A DNA stretch of 64,000 bases from positions 1,590,001-1,654,000 of the forward strand of contig NZ_CP023449.1 of NCBI RefSeq assembly GCF_002355275.1, in the 5' to 3' direction. The notes beneath the pieces were generated by a model. The model ran no database searches, was not told where the DNA came from, and saw only the letters and a list, made by a program, of their open reading frames with translations. The DNA is from Rhizorhabdus dicambivorans (GTDB lineage: Bacteria; Pseudomonadota; Alphaproteobacteria; Sphingomonadales; Sphingomonadaceae). Position numbers and translations under genes: made by a program. Position 1 is the first letter of the stretch, and every line of letters starts with the position of its first letter. Shown here in pieces: positions 24,677-31,951 of this stretch.

Positions 24677-24919
24677 TAGAAAATGCTCAGCGTCGAACAG
24701 CGCGAGATAATCCTCCTCATCATCGGCGCCCTTTTCACTCAGCTTCGATGGGAGGACCTCCAGGTGCGTGATAACCGAGGTCACAATGAGATTTTCAGCG
24801 GCCTTGTTTGCCGTCAAAATTTCATCGACGGCAGCTTTTTTGGTCTGCTCAACCTGCTCGTTGCCGAGAACCTCGTAGAACATGCACGAGTCCCAATACA
24901 GGCTTTGCTTCTCAGGCAT
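24677..24919 (-). pseudogene. PIN-domain gene, 5' part, disrupted by the IS element
   Basis: This is the N-terminal half of a PIN-domain ribonuclease-like protein. The first conserved acid is Asp10 in LYWDSCMF and the second Glu54 in VITHLEVL. The frame now runs into the IS and ends at 24632 after a few foreign residues (LGCSDILGIYADGGF). The ATG overlaps the last 8 bases of the 281-aa gene. With the 3' part at 23527-23826 it makes a 179-aa PIN protein with all four acids. PIN proteins of this size paired with an upstream partner are commonly toxins or RNases. The insertion probably inactivates it. Confidence 0.85.
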
Positions 24920-25757
24920 CTAAAAGCGGGGTCCAATCGGTTTCGTTACGGGGCAGATCAGAGAACACCCCTCGAAGATCGTCAAGAGTCCGCCGCCGTG
25001 TCCGGCTTGGGTAGACGTTAATACCGCCGGCTTTCGCATCGACTCGATAGGGAAAAGGGGAATCTTCTCCATAATGGAGTATTCCCTCGACCCTGACTGT
25101 TTTGAACAGGTAGCCGCCCATTTCTCCCCGCATAGCCGCTGGGAATGTGCACATAATCGCATCTGCGCCAGTAGGAGGGACGATTACAAACTCGCGATCA
25201 TCATCAATATCATCAACTGCTTTAAGTTGGCCAACAATAGACCCCATAGACGCGCCAACATGCCATCGCGATGGGCTTTCAATTCGAGCCCGCTCGCGCA
25301 CTAGCAACGCTGCTTTTGCAAGAAAATCCTCGTCAAAGCGCACGGCCTCGGCATGGCCATTGATCCAAAAAGCCTTGTATCCGTCGTCAGCCTCTTTGGT
25401 CGCCAACTTGACAAGATCACGGGCTATTTCGCCGCGTACGCGATCGTCCGGCTGTTCGCCTCGGGATACCGCGCCAATTTGTGCCAGTGCCCAATGAAAT
25501 GCGGGGTCTGGATCATAGGCTTTCACGCGCGGGACGGGCTTAAGCGTCAGGGTAGTGGGGTTCCGTTTGTCAGCAGCGGTAATCTCAAAATCCGTCTGTC
25601 GCGTCCCACTTTCGATATAGGTGCGCTCCAGCTTATTCAAAACGAGCGTAAGCCGATGAACTTTTGCCAGAAAAGCGTGCACGAGGACGTTGCCCCGATG
25701 GCCTTCATGGCCTTCGAGATACACGGTGAAGTCAGAAAAATGACGGTTTTCTGCCAA
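24912..25757 (-). CDS. Unknown 281-aa protein, partner of the PIN protein
   Basis: An unrecognised soluble protein, first gene of the coupled PIN operon (8-base overlap with the PIN start). The N-terminal half looks alpha/beta with basic patches (AFLAKVHRLTLVLNKLERTY). The C-terminal third has beta-like segments: FVIVPPTGADAIMCTF, FKTVRVEGILHYG, then PSRTRRRTLDDLRGVF. Its base composition is less GC-rich than the flanks, suggesting acquisition. Position immediately before a PIN gene fits an antitoxin or a substrate-recognition partner, but a 281-aa length is large for a VapB-type antitoxin. No function is claimed. Confidence 0.6.
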   Translation of the reverse strand: MAENRHFSDFTVYLEGHEGHRGNVLVHAFLAKVHRLTLVLNKLERTYIESGTRQTDFEITAADKRNPTTLTLKPVPRVKAYDPDPAFHWALAQIGAVSRGEQPDDRVRGEIARDLVKLATKEADDGYKAFWINGHAEAVRFDEDFLAKAALLVRERARIESPSRWHVGASMGSIVGQLKAVDDIDDDREFVIVPPTGADAIMCTFPAAMRGEMGGYLFKTVRVEGILHYGEDSPFPYRVDAKAGGINVYPSRTRRRTLDDLRGVFSDLPRNETDWTPLLDA

Positions 25758-25848
25758 AACTTACGCCTCCGGCGTAGATTCTAGGCCACTTGGAAATTCC
25801 CGTAAAGCGATCATTTCCGGTGTGGCTTGGTTCGCCAACGGCTGCGAA

Positions 25849-26131
25849 CGCGCCTCTTCGCGCACAGCTATCTCGCCCACCTCGACGGTGCGTCCAGATC
25901 GGCCATCGCCTGTTGCAGCAGTTCGCCGATCGCCAGCGGCGACATGCGGATCGCGTAGACGGTCAGCACCAGATATTTGGAGTTTGCGTCGAGCAATGCA
26001 CGGCAGTCGGCGATCAGGACGGGCAGGCCTTCCTCCAGCCGCCAGGTCTCGCCGTTCGGGCCGCGCCCGAACTTGGGCGGGTCGAGCATGATGCCGTCAT
26101 AGCGGCGCCCACGGCGCACCTCCCGGGCGGT
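25849..26131 (-). pseudogene. Degenerate copy of the methyltransferase 3' region
   Basis: This stretch matches 27270-27555, inside the intact methyltransferase at 27222-28088, at roughly 93% by eye over 273 bases. It corresponds to residues about 178 to 275 (AREVRRGRRYDGIMLDPPKF onward). A one-base deletion near 25890 shifts the frame, the 5' half is absent and the last codons are replaced by unrelated sequence. It cannot make a working enzyme. Confidence 0.85.
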
Positions 26132-26281
26132 TGGCTGGGCGGCGGAGCCGAGATTCCGGCCATTGCCATCGGAGCTGCGGGAGGCGGTGCCGGAGGGTTT
26201 GCTCAAGGTGTCGCTTGGAAGAAGCAGCATGTGGATCAGTAGCAGCCAGCCGCCCGCCAGGATCGCTACGACCCACCGCAT
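25868..26281 (-). other. Chimeric open frame: membrane N-terminus joined to a methyltransferase fragment
   Basis: The 137-codon frame starts with a hydrophobic segment (VVAILAGGWLLLIHMLLL) encoded by 26132-26281, then runs directly into the degenerate methyltransferase fragment. The N-terminal 50 residues have no recognisable family and a poor ribosome site. It looks like the accidental join of a broken small membrane-protein gene and a duplicated fragment. Expression is doubtful. Confidence 0.4.
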
Positions 26282-26365
26282 GGAGCTTCAGGGCTGCCTG
26301 CCCGGACGCCTGTCAACGGCGTCCTTTATCAGGATTTCCGGGCTCCCGACCTGGGCGATGCCCGA

Positions 26366-27145
26366 TCAGTCTCCGACATATGTGCCCTTGGGCGTCATAT
26401 GGCAGGCGCCGCTGACATAGGTGCCGTCGGGGCACAGGGTGGAGGCGCCCGGCGGCGTACCGAAGGCCCGCTCTCGGCCCGGCCCGCCGACGGAGCCGAC
26501 ACCCAGCTCGCGCATCTGATTCTGCTGCTGTGAAAGCACCATCGCCAGCCCTGCCAGCAGCGTGGTGCGCAGGCGAACGGCGCGTTCATGTTCTTCGGCC
26601 CGTGCCGCGTAATAGGAACGCAGATTCTCGTTGATCAGGGTCAGTTCGGCGGTGGCACCCTCGCTATAGCCGCGGTCCTGGGCCAAGCGCTCGACCGCGC
26701 CGACCCACTGGATCAGAGGGAGGTCTCTGCCCGGTACCGATCGTCGCAGGTCCTGCTCGGCCGCATCCGATGCGGCGATCTTCGCCCTGATTCCCTCGAC
26801 CTGGGATTGCAGCCACATCTCGCTGACCGCCATCGAAGGCTTCTTCTCCATATGTTCGCGCAGCGCCCACAGGGTCTGGTAGCGGCCATAGAGATAGGAA
26901 AGCTGGCGCGTATCGCCGAGCGCTTCGTTCAGCGCTTCAGGCGCCGACGGGGCGGAAGCCTGGATCGAGCGAACGGCGGTCTCGGCCGATTGCTGGGTGC
27001 GCTGCTCCAGGGGCGCGCGCTGCTGTGTATAGTCCTGCGCCCGCTGTTCCCACTGGCGCATGAAGTCCTTCAGCACCGATGCCCCTGCCGCAACGGTCCA
27101 GAGCAGAGCTGCCCCAAGACAAACGACTTTGAGAGAAAGCTTCAT
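26366..27145 (-). CDS. Exported protein of unknown function
   Basis: A 259-aa protein with a signal peptide (MKLSLKVVCLGAALLWTVAAGAS) followed by a long, probably helical and coiled-coil-rich region containing many Gln, Glu and Arg (residues 25-210). The tail is distinct and includes STLCPDGTYVSGACHMT and KGTYVGD, with a cysteine pair that could form a disulfide. It sits between the intact methyltransferase and its degenerate copy, so it probably arrived with the rearrangement. Not recognised; a periplasmic structural or adaptor role is only a guess. Confidence 0.6.
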   Translation of the reverse strand: MKLSLKVVCLGAALLWTVAAGASVLKDFMRQWEQRAQDYTQQRAPLEQRTQQSAETAVRSIQASAPSAPEALNEALGDTRQLSYLYGRYQTLWALREHMEKKPSMAVSEMWLQSQVEGIRAKIAASDAAEQDLRRSVPGRDLPLIQWVGAVERLAQDRGYSEGATAELTLINENLRSYYAARAEEHERAVRLRTTLLAGLAMVLSQQQNQMRELGVGSVGGPGRERAFGTPPGASTLCPDGTYVSGACHMTPKGTYVGD

Positions 27146-27221
27146 ATTTTTCCCGCCCCTTCGGCGGGCGCTATCATGCCGGAACCACGAAGCGGTGGAA
27201 ATACCGATCAGGCCGCGCTGG

Positions 27222-28088
27222 TCAGTCCCGCCGCCACCGCGCGAAGATCGCGGTCGGCAGCAGCAGTCCGCGCGCTTCCTCGCGCACCGCCATCTCGCCC
27301 ACCTCGACGGTGCCGCCCAGATCGGCCATCGCCTGTTGCAGCAGCTCGCCGATCGCCAGTGCGGACATGCGGATCGCGTAGACGGTCAGCACCAGATATT
27401 TGGAGTTTGCGTCGAGCAGCGCGCGGCAGTCGGCGATCAGGCCGGGCAGGCCTTCCTCCAGCCGCCAGGTCTCGCCGTTGGGGCCGCGTCCGAATTTCGG
27501 CGGGTCGAGCATGATGCCGTCATAGCGGCGGCCACGGCGCACCTCGCGGGCGGTGAACTTGGCGGCGTCGTCGACCATCCAGCGGATCGGCCGGTCGGCC
27601 ATGTCGCTTAAGAAAGCGTTGGCCTTGGCGGCGTCGACCGACTTCTTCGAGGCATCGACATGGGTGACCTTCGCCCCCTTCGCCGCCAGCGCCAGCGTGC
27701 CCACCCCGGTATAGCCGAACAGGTTCATCACCTCGTCGCCTTCGGCCGTCCGGTCGCGCATCCATTCCCATTGCGGCGCCATGTCGGGGAAGAAGGCGAG
27801 GTGGCGGAAGGGGGTGTTCTGCGCGGTGAAGCGGACATCCTCCCAGCGCATGTGCCAGCCGCCGCGCGGCACATCGCGCGACAGGTGCCATTTGCCGCCG
27901 CCATCCTCGTCCGACGCGCCGATGAAGTCGCCATCGGCCTCCCAGTTGGCGGAGGCGGGCGCCCACATCGCCTGCGGCTCGGGCCGGATGAAGCGGAAGC
28001 GGCCATAGCGCTCCAGCTTGCGGCCATGGCCGGAGTCGACGAGCCCGTAATCGGGCCATGGCTCGGTGATCAGGGTGAGGAGGGTCAT
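27222..28088 (-). CDS. Class I SAM-dependent methyltransferase (RlmI/K-like catalytic domain)
   Basis: A 288-aa methyltransferase. An N-terminal beta region (KLERYGRFRFIRPEPQAMW, then GGWHMRWEDVRF) precedes the Rossmann domain. The SAM-binding motif is VMNLFGYTGVGTLALAAKGA, the acidic loop is VTHVDASKKSVDAAKAN, and the catalytic loop is IMLDPPKFGRG. This matches the SAM-dependent methyltransferase domain of RlmI/RlmK rRNA m5C/m7G enzymes but without a PUA domain. A 3' fragment is duplicated at 25849-26131. The substrate is probably RNA but is unproven. Confidence 0.87.
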   Translation of the reverse strand: MTLLTLITEPWPDYGLVDSGHGRKLERYGRFRFIRPEPQAMWAPASANWEADGDFIGASDEDGGGKWHLSRDVPRGGWHMRWEDVRFTAQNTPFRHLAFFPDMAPQWEWMRDRTAEGDEVMNLFGYTGVGTLALAAKGAKVTHVDASKKSVDAAKANAFLSDMADRPIRWMVDDAAKFTAREVRRGRRYDGIMLDPPKFGRGPNGETWRLEEGLPGLIADCRALLDANSKYLVLTVYAIRMSALAIGELLQQAMADLGGTVEVGEMAVREEARGLLLPTAIFARWRRD

Positions 28089-28103
28089 CTCTGCCTAATA
28101 CAT

Positions 28104-28233
28104 CCCTCTCCCGCTAGCGGGAGAGGGAATGAGGGTGAGGGCGCGAGCGAAGCGAGCATCTGCGGTAGCCGCTGGCGATGTGCGTGAAGAAGAAGACCCT
28201 CACCCAACCCTCTCCCATGAAGATGGGAGAGGG
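28104..28233. repeat. Composite palindromic intergenic repeat
   Basis: Positions 28104-28127 form a perfect 24-base palindrome of the CCCTCTCCC/GGGAGAGGG type. Positions 28208-28218 and 28223-28233 form an 11-bp stem of the same type. GAGGGTGAGGG at 28131-28141 is complementary to ACCCTCACCC at 28196-28205, so the whole unit can fold as nested hairpins. It fills the gap between the methyltransferase and M16 peptidase genes. Confidence 0.75.
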
Positions 28234-28248
28234 CTAAAAGCCCTGGTC

Positions 28249-29481
28249 TCACGCCGCCGCCTTGAGCGCCGGGCCGACCGTCGCCAGCGTCTCGCGGCCC
28301 GCCGTCAGTCGCGCGCCAACCGCGCGGACCTCGTCGAGCGTGCAGCCGTCGATCTTCGCGACGATGTCGGCGGGGTCGAGCGGCTGGCCATGGACCAGCG
28401 TTTGGAAGCCGAGGCGGTCGGCGCGGCTCTGCACCGATTCGAGCGCCATCAGGATCGTCGCGCGGATCTGCGCCTTGGCGCGCGCCAGTTCCTCTGGGCT
28501 GAGGTCGATCGCCGCCCCGCGCAGCAGATCGCGCGACAGGTCGGTCGCGTGCTGCGCCTCGCGCCGGGCGGTGGCGAGGTAGACGGTGAGCATGCCGGTG
28601 TCGCGCCACGCCGCGACCGAACTGCCGACCGAATAGGCCAAGCCCCTGTCTTCCCGAATGGACTGGAACAGGCGGGACGAGCTGCCTTCGCCGGCCGCCT
28701 GGCTGAACAGCAGCAGCGGATAATAATCGGCGTCGAAATAGCTGACACCTTCCCAGCCGAACAATATGTGCGCCGATTCCAGCCGCCGCCGCTCGACGAA
28801 GCTGCCGCCCTGATAGGTCGCCACCTCGGCCACGGGGCGCGGCGCCTGCTCCATGTCGCCGAAGCGTGATTCGGCCAGCGCCACCAGCCGCTCCATGTCG
28901 ACCTTGCCCGCCACCGCCAGCACCATCGATTCGGGGCGGTAATGCTTGCGCGTCCAGCCGTGGAGATCGTCGACGCCGATGGTCGCGATCGTCTCCTCGT
29001 CGCCCAGCACCGGGCGGCCGAAAGCCTGGCCCGGCCAGGCGGTGGCGTGGAAATGATCGTTGATGATGTCGTCGGGCAGGTCGCGCGCCTCGCCCAGCTC
29101 CTGCAGGACGACATCCTTCTCGCGGGCGAGGTCGCCGGGATCGAAATGCGGCTTGCGGATCATGTCGCCGATCAGTTCGACGCCGAGATCGAGATGCTCG
29201 GCCAGCAACCGCGCCTGGAAGGCGGTCTGGTCGCGCGAGGTATAGGCGTTCAGATAGCCGCCGACATTCTCCACCGCCTCGGAGATCTGGCGCGCGCTAC
29301 GCCCGCCCGCGCCCTTGAACACCATATGCTCGAACAGATGGGCAAGGCCGTTGGTGCGCGCATCCTCATGCCGGGCGCCGCAATCGACGTGCAGGCCCAC
29401 CGCGATCGTCTCCACCCCCGCCATAGGCTCGGCGGCGATGGTGAAGCCGTTGGCCAGACGATGGACGGTGGGGCCGGACAT
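28249..29481 (-). CDS. M16-family zinc peptidase (processing-peptidase-like)
   Basis: A 410-aa M16 peptidase of the mitochondrial-processing-peptidase/PqqL-like short form. The inverted zinc motif is HLFEH (48-52) in GLAHLFEHMVFKG, followed by ENVGGYLNAYTSRDQT and further Glu residues in VVLQELGEARDLPDD. The C-terminal half has GEGSSSRLFQSIREDRGLAYSVGS, the R-x-Y-region signature. The protein lacks a visible signal peptide. It starts 9 bases after thrC in the same direction, the thrC-M16 order seen in alphaproteobacteria. It probably degrades peptides. Confidence 0.92.
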   Translation of the reverse strand: MSGPTVHRLANGFTIAAEPMAGVETIAVGLHVDCGARHEDARTNGLAHLFEHMVFKGAGGRSARQISEAVENVGGYLNAYTSRDQTAFQARLLAEHLDLGVELIGDMIRKPHFDPGDLAREKDVVLQELGEARDLPDDIINDHFHATAWPGQAFGRPVLGDEETIATIGVDDLHGWTRKHYRPESMVLAVAGKVDMERLVALAESRFGDMEQAPRPVAEVATYQGGSFVERRRLESAHILFGWEGVSYFDADYYPLLLFSQAAGEGSSSRLFQSIREDRGLAYSVGSSVAAWRDTGMLTVYLATARREAQHATDLSRDLLRGAAIDLSPEELARAKAQIRATILMALESVQSRADRLGFQTLVHGQPLDPADIVAKIDGCTLDEVRAVGARLTAGRETLATVGPALKAAA

Positions 29482-29489
29482 GGTGTGGC

Positions 29490-30890
29490 TCAGACCGCCG
29501 CCGCCGCGGTGTCGGCGACGAAGCCTTCGATCGCGCCGATCTCGGCCGGAAGAACGGCATAGCGTTCCTGCCGCTCGAACAGGCCGCCGATCCGCGCGGG
29601 CAGTGTCGGACGGATGCCGGTCGCGCGCTCCACCGCGTCGCCGAACTTGGCGGGGTGGGCGGTGGCGAGGGTGACGATCGGCACCGACGGATCGAGGTCG
29701 CTGTCCTGCGCGGCGGCAAGGCCGATCGCGCTGTGCGGGTCGATCACTTCATGCGCCTTGTCGTGCGCCCAGCGCATGGCCAGCTGCATCCGGTCTGCAT
29801 CGACCCTCGTGCTGCTGAACAGCGCGGCGGCCTCGGCGCGCATCGCCTGCGGGATATCGAGGCGCCTGCTCGCCTCGAAGCCCTTCATCGATGCCGACAG
29901 CGCAGGCCCGTCACGGCCGTGCAGGTCGAACAGCAGCCGCTCGAAATTGGAGCTGACCTGGATGTCCATCGACGGCGCGGCGGTGGGCGTGACGGTGCCC
30001 ACCGAATAGTCGCCGGCCGAAAGCGCGCGGTGAAGGATGTCGTTGACGTTGGTCGCGACGATCAGCTTCGCGATCGGCAGGCCCATCTTCGCGGCGACAT
30101 AGCCCGCGAAGACATCGCCGAAATTGCCGGTCGGCACCGAGAAGGCGACCGGCCGGTCGGGCGCGCCGAGCTGGGCCCCGGCGTAGAAATAATAGACGAC
30201 CTGCGCCATCAGCCGCGCCCAGTTGATCGAGTTGACCGCGGACAGGTTGAACCGGCTGGCGAAATCGGCGTCGGCGAACATCGCCTTCACCAATGCCTGG
30301 GCGTCGTCGAAGCTCCCCTCGATCGCGATATTATGGACGTTCGGCGCCAGCACCGTGGTCATCTGCCGGCGCTGCACCTCGGACACGCGGCCCTTGGGGT
30401 GGAGCATGAAGATGTCGACCTTGGCACGGCCGGCCAGCGCGTCGATCGCCGCCGATCCGGTGTCGCCGCTGGTCGCGCCGATCACGGTCAGATGGGTGTC
30501 GCGCCGCGCCAGGAAACGCTCGAACAGCAGGCCGAGCAGCTGGAGGGCGACATCCTTGAACGCAAGGGTCGGGCCGTGGAACAGCTCCATCAGCCACTGG
30601 CGATGGTCGAGCTGCTTGAGCGGCACCACCGCGGCATGGCTGAAGCGGCCATAGGCCGCCTCGCACAGCTTCTTCAGTTCCGCCTCGTCGAGCGCGCCCG
30701 CGACGAACGGCTTCATCACCGCGACGGCGGTATCGACATAGGAAAGCCCGCGCATCGCTGCGATCTCGGCCGTGCTGAAGCTGGGCCAGCTTTCGGGCAC
30801 ATAGAGGCCGCCGTCCGAGGCGAGGCCCGCCAGCGTGACATCTTCGAATCCGAGGCGCGGGGCCGAGCCCCTGGTGCTGATATACTGCAT
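29490..30890 (-). CDS. thrC: Threonine synthase
   Basis: A 466-aa PLP enzyme converting O-phosphohomoserine to threonine. The N-terminus MQYISTRG is diagnostic, the PLP lysine is Lys112 in GPTLAFKD, and GATSGDTGSAAIDAL binds the phosphate. Length matches the longer proteobacterial form. It begins at ATG 30890 and is followed at 9 bases by the M16 peptidase gene, so they share a transcript. Confidence 0.96.
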   Translation of the reverse strand: MQYISTRGSAPRLGFEDVTLAGLASDGGLYVPESWPSFSTAEIAAMRGLSYVDTAVAVMKPFVAGALDEAELKKLCEAAYGRFSHAAVVPLKQLDHRQWLMELFHGPTLAFKDVALQLLGLLFERFLARRDTHLTVIGATSGDTGSAAIDALAGRAKVDIFMLHPKGRVSEVQRRQMTTVLAPNVHNIAIEGSFDDAQALVKAMFADADFASRFNLSAVNSINWARLMAQVVYYFYAGAQLGAPDRPVAFSVPTGNFGDVFAGYVAAKMGLPIAKLIVATNVNDILHRALSAGDYSVGTVTPTAAPSMDIQVSSNFERLLFDLHGRDGPALSASMKGFEASRRLDIPQAMRAEAAALFSSTRVDADRMQLAMRWAHDKAHEVIDPHSAIGLAAAQDSDLDPSVPIVTLATAHPAKFGDAVERATGIRPTLPARIGGLFERQERYAVLPAEIGAIEGFVADTAAAAV

Positions 30891-30958
30891 GACCGGCGGC
30901 CCTTAGCGGCAGCGCGCCCTTGCGGCAAGGCAAAGGGCGGGCGTGGCCCCGTCGCGGA

Positions 30959-31366
30959 TCAGAAAGCGACGCCGAGCGATACCCGCATGTCATGTGCCGA
31001 AATCTCGCGCGTCGTCGGCATGGCGCGATATTTGCCGTAGCTCGCGCCGACCGACACCGGGCCGGTCTGAATCGGAGCCTCGACGTTCAGCGAAGTCGCC
31101 TCGGGGGCGATCGGCCGGTTGGTCCAGCGCGTCATCGCGGGGTCCGACGGGCCGAGCGCGGCGACGGCTCGCGACGATGCTTCGGCCGGTCGGCGCGAAT
31201 GGGCATCGGCGGTGGCCGGCGCGGCCGTGACTTCGGCCACATTGTTCGGCGCGGCATTCAGGCGGAACTGGCCGCTCCAGTCGAGGACGACCGGCTGTGG
31301 AACCGCAGGCTCCGCCCGCAACGGTGCGGCAAGGGTCAGCAATGATAGCGCGATCAGGCGAACCAT
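30959..31366 (-). CDS. Small exported protein with barrel-like C-terminus
   Basis: A 135-aa protein with a signal peptide (MVRLIALSLLTLAAPLRAEP). The last 45 residues (VSVGASYGKYRAM and MRVSLGVAF) resemble the end of the outer-membrane protein at 31952-32947, which finishes DLRVSLGLIF. It ends in Phe like outer-membrane barrel proteins but is too short for a full barrel, so it may be a truncated paralogue. ATG 31366 is chosen for the signal peptide; the frame is open further upstream. Confidence 0.6.
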   Translation of the reverse strand: MVRLIALSLLTLAAPLRAEPAVPQPVVLDWSGQFRLNAAPNNVAEVTAAPATADAHSRRPAEASSRAVAALGPSDPAMTRWTNRPIAPEATSLNVEAPIQTGPVSVGASYGKYRAMPTTREISAHDMRVSLGVAF

Positions 31367-31415
31367 GGCTGCCCCATAGCATGGTTCGTCGATCTCCGCT
31401 CGGCTTTCCATTCCG

Positions 31416-31850
31416 TTAGCCGAGAGACACCCGGAGCCGTTCCGTCCGCGGGCGCGCCTGTTCATGGCGCGGCAGGGCGTCGATCGTATCGAACCAGCCG
31501 ATCCGGCTCTCGCGCCAGATATGGAAATTGGGCGGCAGCGCGATCGGGTCGTCGAGCGTCGCCAGGGCCAGATCGACCAGATCGGGAGCGTCGTCGACCA
31601 CCATCGCGAGCGAACTTCCGCAGTCGCCGCAGAACCAGCGCTCCCCGATGTCCGAGGACCGGCGCCGCACGGGCTCGCCCGTTTCGAAAAGCAGGTCGTC
31701 GCGTGGAATGCTGGCATAGGCCATGACCGGCGCGCCGCTGAAGCGCTGGCACATCCGGCAATGGCAATAGCCCGCATCGAACGGCTCGCTCAGCACGCGA
31801 TAGCGGATGGCGCCACACAGGCATCTGCCGTTCAGGCCGTCATCGTCCAT
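31416..31850 (-). CDS. GFA-domain protein (CENP-V/glutathione-dependent formaldehyde-activating family)
   Basis: A 144-aa zinc protein with the GFA pattern: GRCLCGAIRY at the N-terminus, CHCRMCQRFSGAP, then FCGDCGSSLAM with a beta-rich remainder and HIWRESRIGWFD near the end. Most family members are not proven formaldehyde enzymes. ATG 31850 has a GAGAGCAG site and places the first cysteine motif at residue 10; the ATG at 31880 lacks one. A second GFA protein is at 49592. Confidence 0.85.
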   Translation of the reverse strand: MDDDGLNGRCLCGAIRYRVLSEPFDAGYCHCRMCQRFSGAPVMAYASIPRDDLLFETGEPVRRRSSDIGERWFCGDCGSSLAMVVDDAPDLVDLALATLDDPIALPPNFHIWRESRIGWFDTIDALPRHEQARPRTERLRVSLG

Positions 31851-31951
31851 TACTGCTCTCCCATAGAGGCAGTTGGGCAACGTCCCGCGGGACGCCCATG
31901 CTCCGGCCGATGATCCGAACGGTTCGATTCGTCGGACGAGTGCTGGAAGTG

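Larger units (their letters stand above)
23823..24679 (-). mobile_element. IS5-family (IS427-group-like) insertion sequence with CTAG target duplication
   Basis: The element spans 23827-24675 (849 bp) between direct repeats CTAG at 23823-23826 and 24676-24679. The ends are imperfect inverted repeats: GCTGTGGTGAC on the left and, read inward from the right, GCTGTAGTGAC. It holds two overlapping transposase frames in a minus-one arrangement with an A5G6 slippery run, the typical organisation of the IS427 group, which targets YTAR sites. It lies in the same orientation as the PIN operon. Both frames look intact, so it may still be active. Confidence 0.9.

Noticed and set aside
28104-28233. A CRISPR array
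   Set aside because: The repeats are inverted hairpins rather than regularly spaced direct repeats, and no cas genes are present.
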